Below the pieces are notes generated by a model. That model saw only the letters and a list, made by a program, of their open reading frames with translations, searched no databases and was not told where the DNA came from. This document shows, one piece after another, positions 50,047-61,692 of a stretch of DNA of 64,000 bases (the first letter of the stretch is position 1; each line of letters begins with the position of its first letter). Origin of the DNA: Flectonema sp. DT1601 (lineage: Eukaryota; Euglenozoa; Diplonemea; Diplonemida; Diplonemidae); assembly GCA_964019425.1 (NCBI GenBank), contig OZ025798.1, forward strand, positions 558,001 to 622,000, written 5' to 3'. The position numbers were made by a program, and so were the translations under genes.

Positions 50047-51181
50047 TTTTTTATTCAGACCAAACAGAACAAGTTACTGCAGGAAGACATTAGTAAAGTA
50101 TTATAATAAATAAAAGGGTTATGGCCCAAAATACACCAAAAAAAAGCCAACAAAAAAGTGGGGCCCAAAAAAAAACGAATTGGAACTATTAACAATTTAA
50201 ATATAAAAAAAAAAACTTAAGAAATAATCCTTTTTTTTTTTTTTTTTTTTTTTTTGTCAAGACTGAGAGTCAGAAAGAACATCCTTGACCTTTTTTTTTT
50301 TTTTTTTTTTCACCAGTACCTTTCTAGACAATAAAAATAAATAAAATTAACTAAATCGTAGGACATCAAAAGTAAGTTTAAAGCGGTTCGTATAAGGCCT
50401 TTTGATCTCAGTACATAAATAAATAAAAGGCTCTTATTAATCTGAATGGTTTCTTCTCCGAAAAAATATTCGGAACGTATCCTGTCCAGCATCAAGCCTG
50501 TCTTCTCAACGCGTACAATATGAGTTTTGTTATGAAATAGTGCACTAAAATTTAGGATATAAAAAAGATTAACAAAAAGAAAAAGAAGAAGAAGTTATTT
50601 TTTTAAAAACACCGCATTGCATACGAACAAGTTGGTTGTAATTCAGTCCCCCGTAGTTTTGGTTATCAAAAGCAATAAATCGAAATAATCAAATCAAATT
50701 AACGAAAAACCCTTCAGACCCTTTCTTATATTTGAACGCAGATGGAATATACAATCCGAATAGTTTCTTCTAGACCCCAAGGTTACTTATATTATCGAAG
50801 AAAACACCTCTAGGCGTATAAAGGGATACTTGTAGGGGATCAGTCGCTGAAGTCAGGCGATCTAAGGACGTAGGTTCCGTTAAGTTATGAATGTAAACAG
50901 GACTGTTTTTTTAATTTTACTAATTTTTATTCTTAGTAAAAACTCTTCTGTCTCGTTTCTTTTTTTTTTTTTTTTTTTTTTTTTTGTTCAGAATTAGTTC
51001 TGATCATCTTCTACTCTCATTCTCAATAAAGACATTCTTATTGAATGCTTTCGCAGAGAGAGACAATGGCTATCCGCAGGCTTCTCATGTTAAAAAAAAA
51101 AAAAAAAGAAAAAGTTGTTTAATCTAAGTTCGAACGTTGTTGCTGTTGATGTGCTTCCAGTAAGTCATCGATAGCAGCATC
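49840..51181. other. spacer rich in homopolymers
   Basis: No gene supported. It includes A or T runs of 20-30 bases at about 49885-49912, 50013-50043, 50231-50255, 50291-50310 and 50961-50985. The outron acceptor of the giant channel lies at the left edge. Confidence 0.55.
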
Positions 51182-51999
51182 TTATTCGGAGGATTCTTGT
51201 TTTGCTTTTTCTGCTTCCTTTGCTTCAAATTCATTGTCAGGGTCAGGAGAGTTTTGCATATCTTTTTTTTCTTCATCTTTGACATCTCCAAGTTCATGTA
51301 TGAGTTCAAGAACTTGTTGTGTGTAATCATTTTTATTGTTATCGTCTCTGTACCTAAGACCAAAGTCTATTGCTGTATTGAATAGCTCCACGACATTCAT
51401 TCCAGTAGCAGCACTTACGTAGTGTAAATCTAAATTATTTTTTCTTGAAAAATTAAACTCCTTCTTCGTAACTTCCATATCGAGATCTATTTTGTTAGCT
51501 GCGACCAACACTGGGATTTCAGGTCTCATTTGCCGGAGTTCGCTCAGCCATTGGTCTAAGTGTTTGTATGTTGGTTTTCGCTGAACGTCAAAAACTAATA
51601 TTGCGGAATGAGCTTCTAAGTAGTAACCTCGATGCATTGAATTAAACCGTTCTTGACCAGCTGTGTCCCAAATATCAACTTCGTGAGTCTTACCATCTTT
51701 CTCGTAGTTGTAGCTGAGGTTGGTAGTTTTAAAAATAAAAACTGTAACTTTTAAAAAAAAAGTTTTTAAAAGAAAATTTAAAAACAACATACGTGAACCA
51801 TGCGAGAGCATTTGTTGAATCTGTCCGTTCAAAGTACTGCCCCATCATGTAGCGTTCTACGAGCTGTTTGGGTTTGTTGTTGTTTTCTCTCTTTATTACA
51901 ATAACTCAATAAATATTATCATACCTTACTCTTACCCACAGCGGTATCCCCCAGTAGGATTATCTTTAGGTTCTTTTTCGCTTTCTCTTCTGAAGACAT
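51182..51999 (-). CDS. RABL2: RABL2-type ciliary small GTPase
   Basis: Exons 51925-51999, 51793-51863 and 51182-51713 give 225 residues. GTPase motifs are complete: P-loop GDTAVGKSK, WDTAGQE, NKID and SAA. The sequence after WDTAGQERF (NSMHRGYYLEAHSAILVFDVQRKPTY) and the NFSRK region match RABL2, which recruits and releases intraflagellar-transport trains at the ciliary base. Like RABL2 elsewhere it lacks the C-terminal prenylation cysteines of true Rabs and ends in an acidic tail. Presence implies the organism builds cilia. Both introns are short with A/C-rich acceptors. The ATG follows an acceptor (CTTTCTACAG) by about 48 bases. Confidence 0.92.
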
Positions 52000-52129
52000 A
52001 CTTATTTTTTTTCTTTCAGGTTTTCCCCGAGTGGGTGTCACTGTAGAAAGATTATTTAAACAAAGTAAACTAAAATAAAAACATAATTTAGGACTTCATT
52101 CTTGTTCAGATAATCTCGCGAGGAGTGAA

Positions 52130-52640
52130 CTTCCCAACTACTGCTACGGAGGATTCCACTGTTCTTTAACGATGGCTACGATGGTTATTTCATGAAAGGC
52201 TTCCAAGTTGATGAAGTCTTGGAGAGGACAAGTCACCGTTATCACTCCAAATGGGTTAGGTCGGAGGCGGCGTGCAATACTCCTTGAGAATGATGAGAAC
52301 AAAAGAGAAGAGAGGGAAGTAAATCTACCGGGGGTCTGGTGATAACCATCTCCATTAATTAAGGAGAGCAACCGTGGAGTTGTTTCCGGATGTGATGAGT
52401 TAGAATAGGAGAAATATATCTTGGAGAGGACAAGTCACCGTTATCACTCCAAATGGGTTAGGTCGGAGGCGGCGTGCAATACTCCTTGATGTGATAGAGT
52501 GGAACAGAGTAAACAATCAGGCTGGACTCGAGGTGTTTACCATTTACCCTTTCGGGAATCGTATAGGTATAGGGGCGATTGTCCAAGTAGTAGCTTGTTG
52601 TGTCATCATATTGTTATTAACAGAAAAGGGAAGACAGAAC
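52130..52640. repeat. 511-bp direct repeat, copy 1
   Basis: Nearly identical (about three differences seen) to 53037-53547, at an offset of exactly 907 bases. It contains an internal 70-bp subrepeat twice (52218-52287 and 52420-52489). GC content is above the surroundings. No gene I recognise is coded in it. Confidence 0.9.
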
Positions 52641-52812
52641 TCTTCTTCTTTCCAACAGAAAGATGAAGAACAAGAAACCGTATCACGCATGGTTGTCCCA
52701 AAGTTCATAATAGCCCAACTGAGCATAGAAGTTGGAATATGGAATATACGTAACATGACAAGGTCCCGAAGAACCCTATCAACTTGCTTTACGGTACGAC
52801 CAGCGGGGAGCT

Positions 52813-52850
52813 TTGCACCATTTGAAAGAGGGTGCCTCCCAACCATTGCG
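52813..52850. repeat. diverged fragment of the repeat's left edge
   Basis: The sequence GCACCATTTGAAAGAGG... up to CGACCGA resembles 53012-53050 (GCACCATTCGAATGAGAG... CTACCGA) with several differences, indicating an older third copy of the boundary region. Confidence 0.5.
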
Positions 52851-53036
52851 ACCGATTCATTAAAGAAGTGAAACAGAAAGGAAATATCGGACACAACAAC
52901 AGGAAGCAGTAGTAATCAGCTTGGAACCCGAAATACAATTTTCTAACTCACAAGGTATTCATGTGAAACACGGAATTAGTATTATTCATCACAAGATTTG
53001 AAGAATGCAACGCATTGCACCATTCGAATGAGAGTG

Positions 53037-53547
53037 CTTCCCAACTACTGCTACCGAGGATTCCACTGTTCTTTAACGATGGCTACGATGGTTATTTCAT
53101 GAAAGGCTTCCAAGTTGATGAAGTCTTGGAGAGGACAAGTCACCGTTATCACTCCAAATGGGTTAGGTCGGAGGCGGCGTGCAATACTCCTTGAGAATGA
53201 TGAGAACAAAAGAGAAGAGAGGGAAGTGAATCTACCGGGGGTCTGGTGATAACCATCTCCATTAATTAAGGAGAGCAACCGTGGAGTTGTTTCCGGATGT
53301 GATGAGTTAGAATAGGAGAAACATATCTTGGAGAGGACAAGTCACCGTTATCACTCCAAATGGGTTAGGTCGGAGGCGGCGTGCAATACTCCTTGATGTG
53401 ATAGAGTGGAACAGAGTAAACAATCAGGCTGGACTCGAGGTGTTTACCATTTACCCTTTCGGGAATCGTATAGGTATAGGGGCGATTGTCCAAGTAGTAG
53501 CTTGTTGTGTCATCATATTGTTATTAACAGAAAAGGGAAGACAGAAC
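53037..53547. repeat. 511-bp direct repeat, copy 2
   Basis: Second copy of the 511-bp repeat, with its own pair of 70-bp subrepeats (53125-53194 and 53327-53396). The ends do not show the TG...CA of long terminal repeats and no flanking short duplication is seen, so a segmental duplication or an unknown non-coding element is more likely. Confidence 0.9.
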
Positions 53548-53876
53548 CTCTCATCCATACCTCTACACTAGTAGGGTGCAACGATGTATCATTTTTTTAT
53601 TTTTTACCAGAAAAAAGAACAAAAATGATTACAATCATTCATCTTATTCGGATACCATTCCTATAAAAATAATGAAGTACAATGAGATTGAAGAATAACT
53701 TGCACAGTTTCCAGTACTTTCAAATTTCCCATATATAGGGTGGTTGACATATTCTGACTCCAAAGTTTCCCTCAGGATAGGAAACATAAAAGGAGTCACG
53801 CCAGGTAAAGCGAGTTGATTGCATGCAATGCAGTAGTGATATGTTAACATTATTTTTTTTGTTTTTTTTAAAACCT

Positions 53877-53908
<32 letters not shown>

Positions 53909-54209
53909 CCAAATATCTCTTCCAATTTTTTCCCTTAGACCCAGAAAGTAAACGATAGGCTACAATCATTGCTGTGAATGCAACAATAATAATCATACGA
54001 GTACCTTGTGTGGTTGTAGAAAGCTGCTTATCAATTCCATGCCAACAAACATACCTTCTAATAGGATAGTTATATAAGGTAGTCGGCAAATCAAGATACC
54101 CATGCGCGGAACGTACTTAAATCGCTCGACACTACGATGGGTGTGTTGCTACTAACAAGTCATTCAACTCACTGAAGGCTGTCCTACTTAATCTTTTTAC
54201 AAAAATTCA
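53548..54209. other. spacer downstream of eIF2B alpha
   Basis: A/T runs and two short minus-strand open frames (53868-54089, with a hydrophobic segment, and 53644-53925). They might be remnants of a small membrane-protein gene, but I see no convincing exon structure. Confidence 0.4.
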
Positions 54210-55363
54210 TCATTCCACTAAATTAATGAATTCTTCCGATATCGCTGAAGGCGTCATGATGCCGAGATCGGTGTGGAACTGTGCGGTTTATATTGATTGT
54301 GTTGCATCGCAACAATACTACTGGCGGTGGAAAAAAAAAATAATAAAAAAAATAATACACACCCGAGTTATGTATTGCGGTGGAGTGTAATCAACAGATT
54401 GTTTAACGAGGTAGTCACTCGAAACAGAATCATCACACGTTTTAAACTTCGCTTTTCTAGCAGGAGGAAGGTCACTCTGATCAAGAGGATAGAGTTTAGC
54501 AAATTTCAATTTATCAGCACATACACAAACTGGTTTTTTTAACATACTCGCAAGCAGAGCTGTTTGGTATGTACCGACTGTGTTGATGATTCCTCCGTTT
54601 TCCGTGATCACTCCGGCACCAAATAGAACTAAGTCAACATCAGTTAATAAAGAAGCTACAGCAGTATCACTAATTAGTTTTAGGTTTAGAGAACTCTTTT
54701 CTAAAGCTTTTATCACATCGTACCCTTCTCCAGCTGGTCTGCCTTCAGTCACAAGTATGTTTAATTTTATTCCGGTTGTGGCAGCTTCGTCAAGACAATG
54801 AATAACTGTCTTACTGTAACCATGAACCAATATTGTGGAGTTGTTTTTTAGAAATGGGAGAATGCTTTTGCTTATCTATTTTTTTTTTTTTTTTTTTTTT
54901 TTTTTTCCAAGAAATGTCTCGACACACAAAGAGGGGTTTATAAAATAAAATAAAAAAAGGCAATCATACCACCGAACGAGCACCTTGACAAGTCTCATGA
55001 AATACCTCAGCCCTGTCGCAGAGGCACTTTTTTAAAGAGTTAAAAGTCATCGCAAGTTGGGTTTCATTCATGCTAGATATAAACTGATGAAAAATATCAC
55101 AACCACTTACAATCGCTAGACTGTTTACAGATCCTTCCTCATCTTTGTATGATTTCACCGCTTTTCCAATTTCTTCCTCGAGATCCTGATTTATTTATTT
55201 ATTTAATTAATTTTTTTTTTTTTTTTTAAAACTACAAAACTTTAAAAACTGATAAACGCTAAAGAACTAAGAAACATACTTGATACGTTGTGGCTGTGCT
55301 TTCTTTTATTAATTTCGTAAGCCCTTGAACGGCTTCAAGAACTTCTGACTGCTCTGGTTTCAT
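54210..55363 (-). CDS. eIF2B1: eIF2B alpha subunit
   Basis: Exons 55280-55363, 54970-55185, 54363-54875 and 54210-54278 total 293 residues, close to the 305 of human eIF2B alpha. The subunit forms the dimeric core of eIF2B, the GTP-exchange factor of eIF2 and target of the integrated stress response. Matches include ILVHGYSKTVIHCLDEA, NILVTEGRP, DLVLFGAGVITENGGIIN, VGTYQTA, and the C-terminal TDLGIMTPSAISEEF, which sits alone on the last 69-base exon. The family fold is that of methylthioribose-1-phosphate isomerase, but the overall match is to alpha rather than beta or delta. The ATG lies 14 bases after an unusually strong acceptor (T11 then CCCCCCACTCCCCAG), only 138 bases from the stop of the upstream gene. 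Confidence 0.93.
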
Positions 55364-55500
55364 TGCTGAGTCCAATCTGGGGAGTGGGGGGAAAAAAAAA
55401 AATTTTTTAAATTAAGTAAAATATTTTTATCTAATACAAATTCTGATGTGTAAATGAACAGAAAAAACTGACGGTTTGAAAAGATGAAAATCTTCAATTC

Positions 55501-58500
55501 CTATATTTGATAAATTGTTGTTGAAGTTTTTCGTCTTGGACTCGGTGCTTCAACACCTAATCGACTGTTGCTTGGAATACGAGCCTGAGATTTAAGAACA
55601 TTCTCAGTTTGATATTCTTGCTTTAGAACTGTTAAATATCTGCGATCAGAGGTGCTCATCGATGTCCATTCAAAATCTGCCTTTGACCTGTCACGTCTAT
55701 TAGCCCAGGCCCTTGAATGGCGCTTTGACGGATTTATCTCTTCAGCCAAACTATCCGGAGCAACTGGTTCCAAATTAACAGAACAGAATACGATGACTGT
55801 GTACGCAATACACACTAATGGATTCCATAATACTACTTGTGACGCCATTGATATGAAAGCAGCAATCACACTCTTCTTGATGTCATCGATGTCTGAATCT
55901 TGTGCAATATAAAACCATCCAGATAGGTAAAACAGTACAATAACGAAACTAATGATGTATCCCTTTTTAATACTTGATTGTTGCAGGCTTCCTGCATTAT
56001 ATAATTTAGAAAAAATTCCAACACTAGTAATTGAATTGTATAAGGGAATCTCTTGAAATACTCCAGAAGGAAATCTTTTCATCGCGGTCAAAGTGTTGTG
56101 AAATTTATTATGAACGAGTGAAATTTCATCGGAGAGTCGAGCATCAACAGCGACATTAGCATCTGTAAAAACGATCCCATCGATTCGTACATGAGAACAA
56201 TCAATCAACCTTAATAGCTCTTCCTTTGACTTAACACCTGGCTCCATCACTGGATCCCTAAAAACAACATTACCAAATTGTTCTCTATCGTCTTCAGTTA
56301 GTTGTTCTGCTTGCATTGGAAGTGAGTTGAATCCTTTATCATAGAAGAATGATTTATACCCCCAAGGACTGATGTATAAAGGTAAGTCTGCAGTGCCATG
56401 TAATCCACGGATTTCTGCTGGGGGATATTCACCATCGAGAAGAATGATATGATCACCTTGTTTCAACTCTGGTAAACACGATTCTAACCCAACGAAAGGA
56501 AGAAAGAAAGTTCCAGTTCCATTCAACATAGATCCATTCTTCCAACGAGATGATACCCAAGAAGCAAATGATCTGTTTGATGAGTTTTGAGAGTTTCCAG
56601 GTGGTCCAACGTACAGCTCACCACTGCAATTGGAATCCTGCTGAATAGAAAGCTTTTGATTAACTAAATAAGTTAAATAGTTATTACGAGTCTCAGCAAC
56701 AATATCATCATCAACAAGACCATCAGATGACCCACCAGGTGCATTGCTGTTAATTATTGATGTGGTTGGATGACTTTCAGCTAACGAAACACCTCCTTGA
56801 GATTGAAAAGGATCTAAAGCTGTATTCGGATCATGACGAAATCCATCAGCTGCTGGATATGCAAACAGTCGTAGAGGAACAGTTACTAATTGCTGTTCTT
56901 CTTCAAGAAGATGTTTCGCAAAGGCTCCAGCAGAAATCCCACACTCATGTTTAGCATAATGCCTAGCTACGAGTCTGCCGTATTCGATTGTTTCAAAAAA
57001 CGATCGATCTGCTGATGATGAATGAACTGGAAAAGTCGCATCAAAATACATCGGATGATGGGCAGCTCTAAATATATGAGAAGCCCTAACGAATTCTAAA
57101 TCACAAATAGCATCGATCCCATCTCCCCACATCAATCTGTCTTCTAAATTCTCATCATCATGATGAGCGCAATGCTCTATTGTGGTAGCTTGTTGTAGTC
57201 GAAGCATTTCTCTGTTTTTTTATATTGTCGGGGGGGTTTTTTTTTACTGGTTGGTTAGCAATTTATAGTACTTGTTAAATAAAAACAAACCTATCAATAG
57301 TGGGTGCCTTAGTGTCGTGGTTGTTCAACTCACCACCAGCAGATGATCGCTTGCGGAGATTAAATATCGAAGATGTTCGGCTGCTTTGACGACGAGATGC
57401 GTTGTCAGATTTGTCTTCACTTGCTTGTTGTTCCTCTCGTTTGAGTTGTTTGTTTAGATGTTTGTCACGGAGAGGATCAAATAAAAGAGAAAGAAGATCT
57501 TCAGGACAACAATGAGTGTTGTTATAGACTTTTAGAAATTCCGATTCTTCGGAATATCGCTGTCCGAGAATCTTTTCTGCGTAGTATTGACACCACTCCT
57601 TACCAACATGACGAGCATACACGAGTGTTAGCAAACCGTCTCTTAAGAGAACTGGAGGGTTGATTCCAATTAGGACATAAAACAAGTCAGGATTCTCTGA
57701 AATAACATCCAATATAAATAATGTTGAAGCGAGTTTGAATTCAAATAATACGACTGCCTCACATGCAAGTCTCCATACAGATCTCGTGTGTTCAGCGTTT
57801 GATATCTTATCAAGTATTACTGACTTACCAATAGTTACAGAAGGGTCATTTAGTATACTGTTGACTGTAGAACCTCTAAACATTCCTCCAGGATGAATTG
57901 GTTCATATTGTTGACGTTTTTGATTAATATTGTCTGGTACTCCAGAGCATACTGTAGACCTACGTCTGTAAACAGGAAAGTCTTCAACGTGAGTATCAAC
58001 TGGTGGTGAGTACGGAAGTATACCTGCCGCATACAACCTGGCTGACATCTTGACAGACAGTGCCGCCAGGTATCGACAGTGGGTATCCTCAACATGAGAT
58101 ACCATAATCATTTCAAACAATGAAAAGTCTAACTTGTTACTGTCATCAGTTGCATCAAACAGTACTCTGGGAGCGACAACGTCTCTCACACTTCTCAATC
58201 CTTTTCTCGTGATATTAAAACTCATCATTGACTTCCTCGGTCTCGTGTTGTGAAGAAGAGGATTTTGTTGAGCTGCTTTTTCCTCACCCGGATCATCAAT
58301 TGTGTCTGCGAGTGGAAGTGGAAGCATTTCTTCTTCTTCAATCTCTGAGTGGTTTGGACTCTCTGAGGGAGAATACGAATCCCATATGCTGCCTCTTTTA
58401 TCAGAAGCGTGTTGTTGGTATTCCTCCCGAACTACTTCGGAGTCGTCGGCACATCGAGGATGGAGATGATCACAATCGCTATTAGAATCATCAAACAAGT

Positions 58501-59377
58501 AGTTAGGAATAGCTGTACTGTATTCAACGTATTCATCAAACACTTCATCATCTGGAAGTGGGACAGGCTCAGCAACTAAACCTTGGGGTGCTCCTCTTGG
58601 AATAGTAATCTGATCCTGAAGACTAACCACTTCAGAAACTGACTGCGCAAAGTCTGGAAATACAACAGCATCAGGAGGCTGCTCCGTAACGTCCATAAAG
58701 TGTGATTCACCCTGCATGTCTGAGTGTAATGATACAGTTTCTGTTTCGTCATTTTCTCCACGGACAGGCTCATCTTCTTCTTCTCGAGGAATGTTGAGAT
58801 CTGATATTATATACTTCGAAGACACAGAATTAGGAGTCGGAACACTATTCAAAAAACAGAATCCAGAAACATAACTAGTCATCCAAATAATTACCGCCGA
58901 AACTACAGAAGAGGGACCGATAAACGAACTCATAACCCCCAAGTTTAGCCAAATTGACACGAAGAACGTACCTGTGACGAGAGTTGAGAAAATGCAACAT
59001 CTCTGCAGAGCGGATAACTGCTGATTAAATATTAACATCGCCCAGGGGTGTAGATATTTCAAAGAGTACTTTACACGTGTTTTGAACAGTTTATAACCTG
59101 TGCTGGTCCTCAATATTCCAATCTTCCTTTTTGAATAATAAAGTGCCCTTCTCCTTAGTGATAACCTTTCAAGAGATAGTTCTGTTCCCTCTGTGGGAGC
59201 AGGATATCCGACGTTTTCTTGAATATTTGTATTGCCTAATACAAACCATCCAATTATTCCATCTTCTTCACTAATTTCAGCCAACAACATCACACCTTTT
59301 GCTACAGTCAGTAGCATCACTAGTACTCCAATTGTGATTGAGATAATCTCAAATGATAAAACTAACGAATCTTTCAT
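55501..59377 (-). CDS. polycystin-1-like membrane protein with beta-helix domain
   Basis: Exons 57291-59377 and 55501-57211 join in frame (phase 2) to 1,265 residues. The N-terminus has one membrane segment (about 8-33), then a sequence with LHPWAMLIF...LSALQRCCIFSTL and two membrane helices (about 128-185), resembling the region after the PLAT domain of PKD1. A long acidic cytoplasmic loop follows (about 200-690). Residues about 940-1,090 resemble a right-handed parallel beta-helix (GDHIILLDGEYPPAEIRGL; SHVRIDGIVFTDANV). Two more membrane helices lie at about 1,130-1,195 and the tail is basic. Polycystin-1-like proteins pair with polycystin-2-like channels; two candidate partners lie nearby. 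The acceptor (CATTTTCAG) is 25 bases before the ATG. Assignment to the PKD1 group is tentative. Confidence 0.65.
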
Positions 59378-59745
59378 CTTAAGACCTCCTCACTCCTCCT
59401 GCTGAAAATGATAATGATTAGAAAGGTAAATACTCTGCACTCTGGTGTGAAAAGACTCCACTATTATAATCAACGTTTCTATGCTTCATGCTACCACTGG
59501 AGAGGGGAGGAAGAAATGAAATATTAACTGCGTTCAATTATAACTTTTATTGTCTCATATCCTAGAAGGTTCACACAGCCTTCAAACGCATACAATTGGT
59601 AGCAAACTTCTTGGTTAGCAACGTGTGATGTTGACCCGTCGTCGATGATGTATTTCCATCATACATATCTCAGCGCACTGTTGTTTTAGGGGGTAGGCCG
59701 CTCAGAATGTGAGAATGTATTTACAGTGGTCATCATGAAGTTTTT
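59378..59745. other. spacer
   Basis: Outron of the polycystin-1-like gene (acceptor near 59403) and the 3' region of the RNase III-like gene; no gene visible. Confidence 0.5.
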
Positions 59746-60609
59746 TTATTTAATTTCTCCCTCAAGGATTTTCTTCAGTTTTGGACAAATATATTTTTCA
59801 ATAAACTCTACCGCAGAATCAATCCCATTTTCTAAATAAACAGAACCAACAACAGCTTTCAAACAAGTTGAGTAGACACGAATTTTTGACTCTTTTGAAG
59901 TCTCTTGTGTTTTTTCAACCTTCTCCTTAAATGGATAATGTGCTATTGTTCCTGAACCAAGAACCTTACCATAGTAACAGAGACCGTCAAGAAGATGTGC
60001 TGTTTCCAAGTCGGTAAGGATATTTTTTGAGATTGGCAAGTATCCACGTAGGATGCGACTCAAATTCCCATCAGATGCAAGTTCAATTCCCGTACGTAGA
60101 TATTTTTCTGGATATTCGTTTTGAATTTCTAAACCCACCCTTCTTGTGTATAAGTGAATGATTGCTTCTCCAACCTTTGCGATCGCTTCATTGTTACTCG
60201 TTTCGTGAAATGATTTATCAACCATCGGTAATACAGAAATCACGCCATTCGAATCTTTTATATTAAATACACTATTCAGACGTTTCTCTGCTACCGATGA
60301 AAAGTCTTCTGGTAACCACGCTCCTCTAAAGACATTACGAACTGAATCAATATGACCGTATGATGGGATGAGAATGTCATCTCCGTTTGGTAAGTTGTTT
60401 TTTAACGCATTAATCGCTTCTTTTAGGTTTTGCTCATCACTCCTTCGAGATGGCGTGTTACTGCTGTTGTTGTCGGAAATACTCGCAGTTACTAATTCTA
60501 ACATCGACATGTTATCAGATTTGGAATTTTTATTTCGAATCCTACGAAGTCTCGTATCGCATACTCGCCTCGCAGTAAGTGATGATCTTAGTACAACTGA
60601 TCGAAGCAT
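59746..60609 (-). CDS. catalytically dead RNase III-like protein, probably mitochondrial
   Basis: Single-exon gene, 287 residues. The N-terminus (MLRSVVLRSSLTARR...) is Arg/Ser-rich without acids, like a mitochondrial presequence. The middle and C-terminus fit the RNase III fold: a KSFHETSNNEAIAKVGEAII block where active enzymes have NExLEFLGD, and a STCLKAVVGSVYLENG block where they have ADxxEAxxGAxYLD. The acidic metal ligands are changed (A/K and E in the first block; T and K in the second), so it should not cleave RNA. The best parallels are the mitoribosomal large-subunit proteins with inactive RNase III domains (mL44/mL57 type) or editing accessory factors. A long T run lies in the leader, after an acceptor (CTTCATTTCAG). 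Confidence 0.75.
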   Translation of the reverse strand: MLRSVVLRSSLTARRVCDTRLRRIRNKNSKSDNMSMLELVTASISDNNSSNTPSRRSDEQNLKEAINALKNNLPNGDDILIPSYGHIDSVRNVFRGAWLPEDFSSVAEKRLNSVFNIKDSNGVISVLPMVDKSFHETSNNEAIAKVGEAIIHLYTRRVGLEIQNEYPEKYLRTGIELASDGNLSRILRGYLPISKNILTDLETAHLLDGLCYYGKVLGSGTIAHYPFKEKVEKTQETSKESKIRVYSTCLKAVVGSVYLENGIDSAVEFIEKYICPKLKKILEGEIK

Positions 60610-60620
60610 TTTATTTGATT

Positions 60621-60654
<34 letters not shown>

Positions 60655-60992
60655 CTGAAATGAAGAGCTGTGTATTATTTCAAAACTTTTCTTAAATTTA
60701 AAAATATTAACCAAAAAAAGAGAGAAGAACAAGTTACAAGCAAACTCCCTAAGATTCAGCCTCGTGTTCATCTTATCTAATTTTTTTTTTTTTCTTTTTT
60801 TTTTTTTTCTGACTCCCGAGAAAAAGAATACAAAAAAAAATTAACAAAAATAATAAACCAACCGTAACAGAATACCAATTAATTGCTTAACAGCAATTCA
60901 CTCACTTGTTTACTTCTTTTTAATGAAGATTTAGTTAGGCAAATTTAAAAAAAAAAAAAAAAAGAAATCCACCTATCTACTACAAGAGAAGT
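60610..60992. other. spacer
   Basis: Outron of the RNase III-like gene with 28-base T run (sense strand) and A/T tracts; no gene visible. Confidence 0.5.
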
Positions 60993-61692
60993 TTATTTCC
61001 TTTTTTTAGAAGTAGGTCTCTCAGGAAGGATGCCACGTGGAGCTTTTTCAGAAGTAGGATTTCTGTGAAGGGGAATTAAACCTAAGCTCTCCCGTAGTAT
61101 GTTAGTAGCTGCATAGGACAGATGAGTGTTTAAGATATCGTTGTCAAAGTTTGGTTCAATAAAATCATCACCACTGTCTTCATCCTCAATAAGAAGATTT
61201 CCAGACTGCATTGCAGAGATTCTTTTATCTATTGTCAGTTTAGCTGTACACTTTATAGCTTCTGCGCGAACTTTGTTTGCGATTGCTTGATCTTCCGTTT
61301 CTACTGATTTTTGTGACTCTTTAGTCTCTTCATTCTGATAAAGAGGTTTCATCCCCAACTCAATTCGAAGTTTGTTAGTTTCTTCTATTGATAATGTTTC
61401 ATTAAAGTCTTCATTCTTTTTCACAGTAGCGGATTTGGTAATTTCCTCTTTTGGAACTTCTCTTACGGCGTTGTCATGAAGAGGTCTGTGATGTATTTAT
61501 GAAAACGTATAAAACTTGGCACCATCTTTCGTAAAGATATGTTACATACTTAAGTCCGAGTTTTTCCCTCATTCTATTCGTTTCCTCTACTGATACGGAT
61601 TCTCTGAACGTATCAGTTTTCATTCTTTTTGTTCCTTCTTGTTGAGGTAATCCATCGTCACTACTGCTGCAGACAGACGGTTCTCTTCCCAT
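60993..61692 (-). CDS. small protein with three HIND (Hub1-binding) motifs
   Basis: Exons 61550-61692 and 60993-61485 code for 211 residues. Three HIND motifs are visible: residues 32-51 (SVSVEETNRMREKLGLKPL, spanning the intron), 79-97 (LSIEETNKLRIELGMKPL) and a diverged one at 171-189 (SYAATNILRESLGLIPL). HIND helices of SART1/Snu66 bind the ubiquitin-like splicing modifier Hub1/UBL5 and tune 5' splice-site choice. Unlike SART1, this protein is short and has no long RS-like or coiled body; it ends in a basic stretch. It may be a reduced Snu66 or a separate Hub1 adaptor. The first motif is split by a 64-base intron with GTATG donor. The ATG follows an acceptor (TTTTAATCCCCAG) by 11 bases. 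Confidence 0.85.

Noticed and set aside
52130-53547. Direct repeats as the two ends of a miniature long-terminal-repeat element
   Set aside because: The ends are not TG...CA, no flanking duplication is visible, and the 396-base middle has no recognisable part; a segmental duplication explains it as well.
53644-54089. Small membrane-protein gene downstream of eIF2B alpha
   Set aside because: Two short frames separated by a 29-base A run, with no convincing exon joins; left as a possible remnant.
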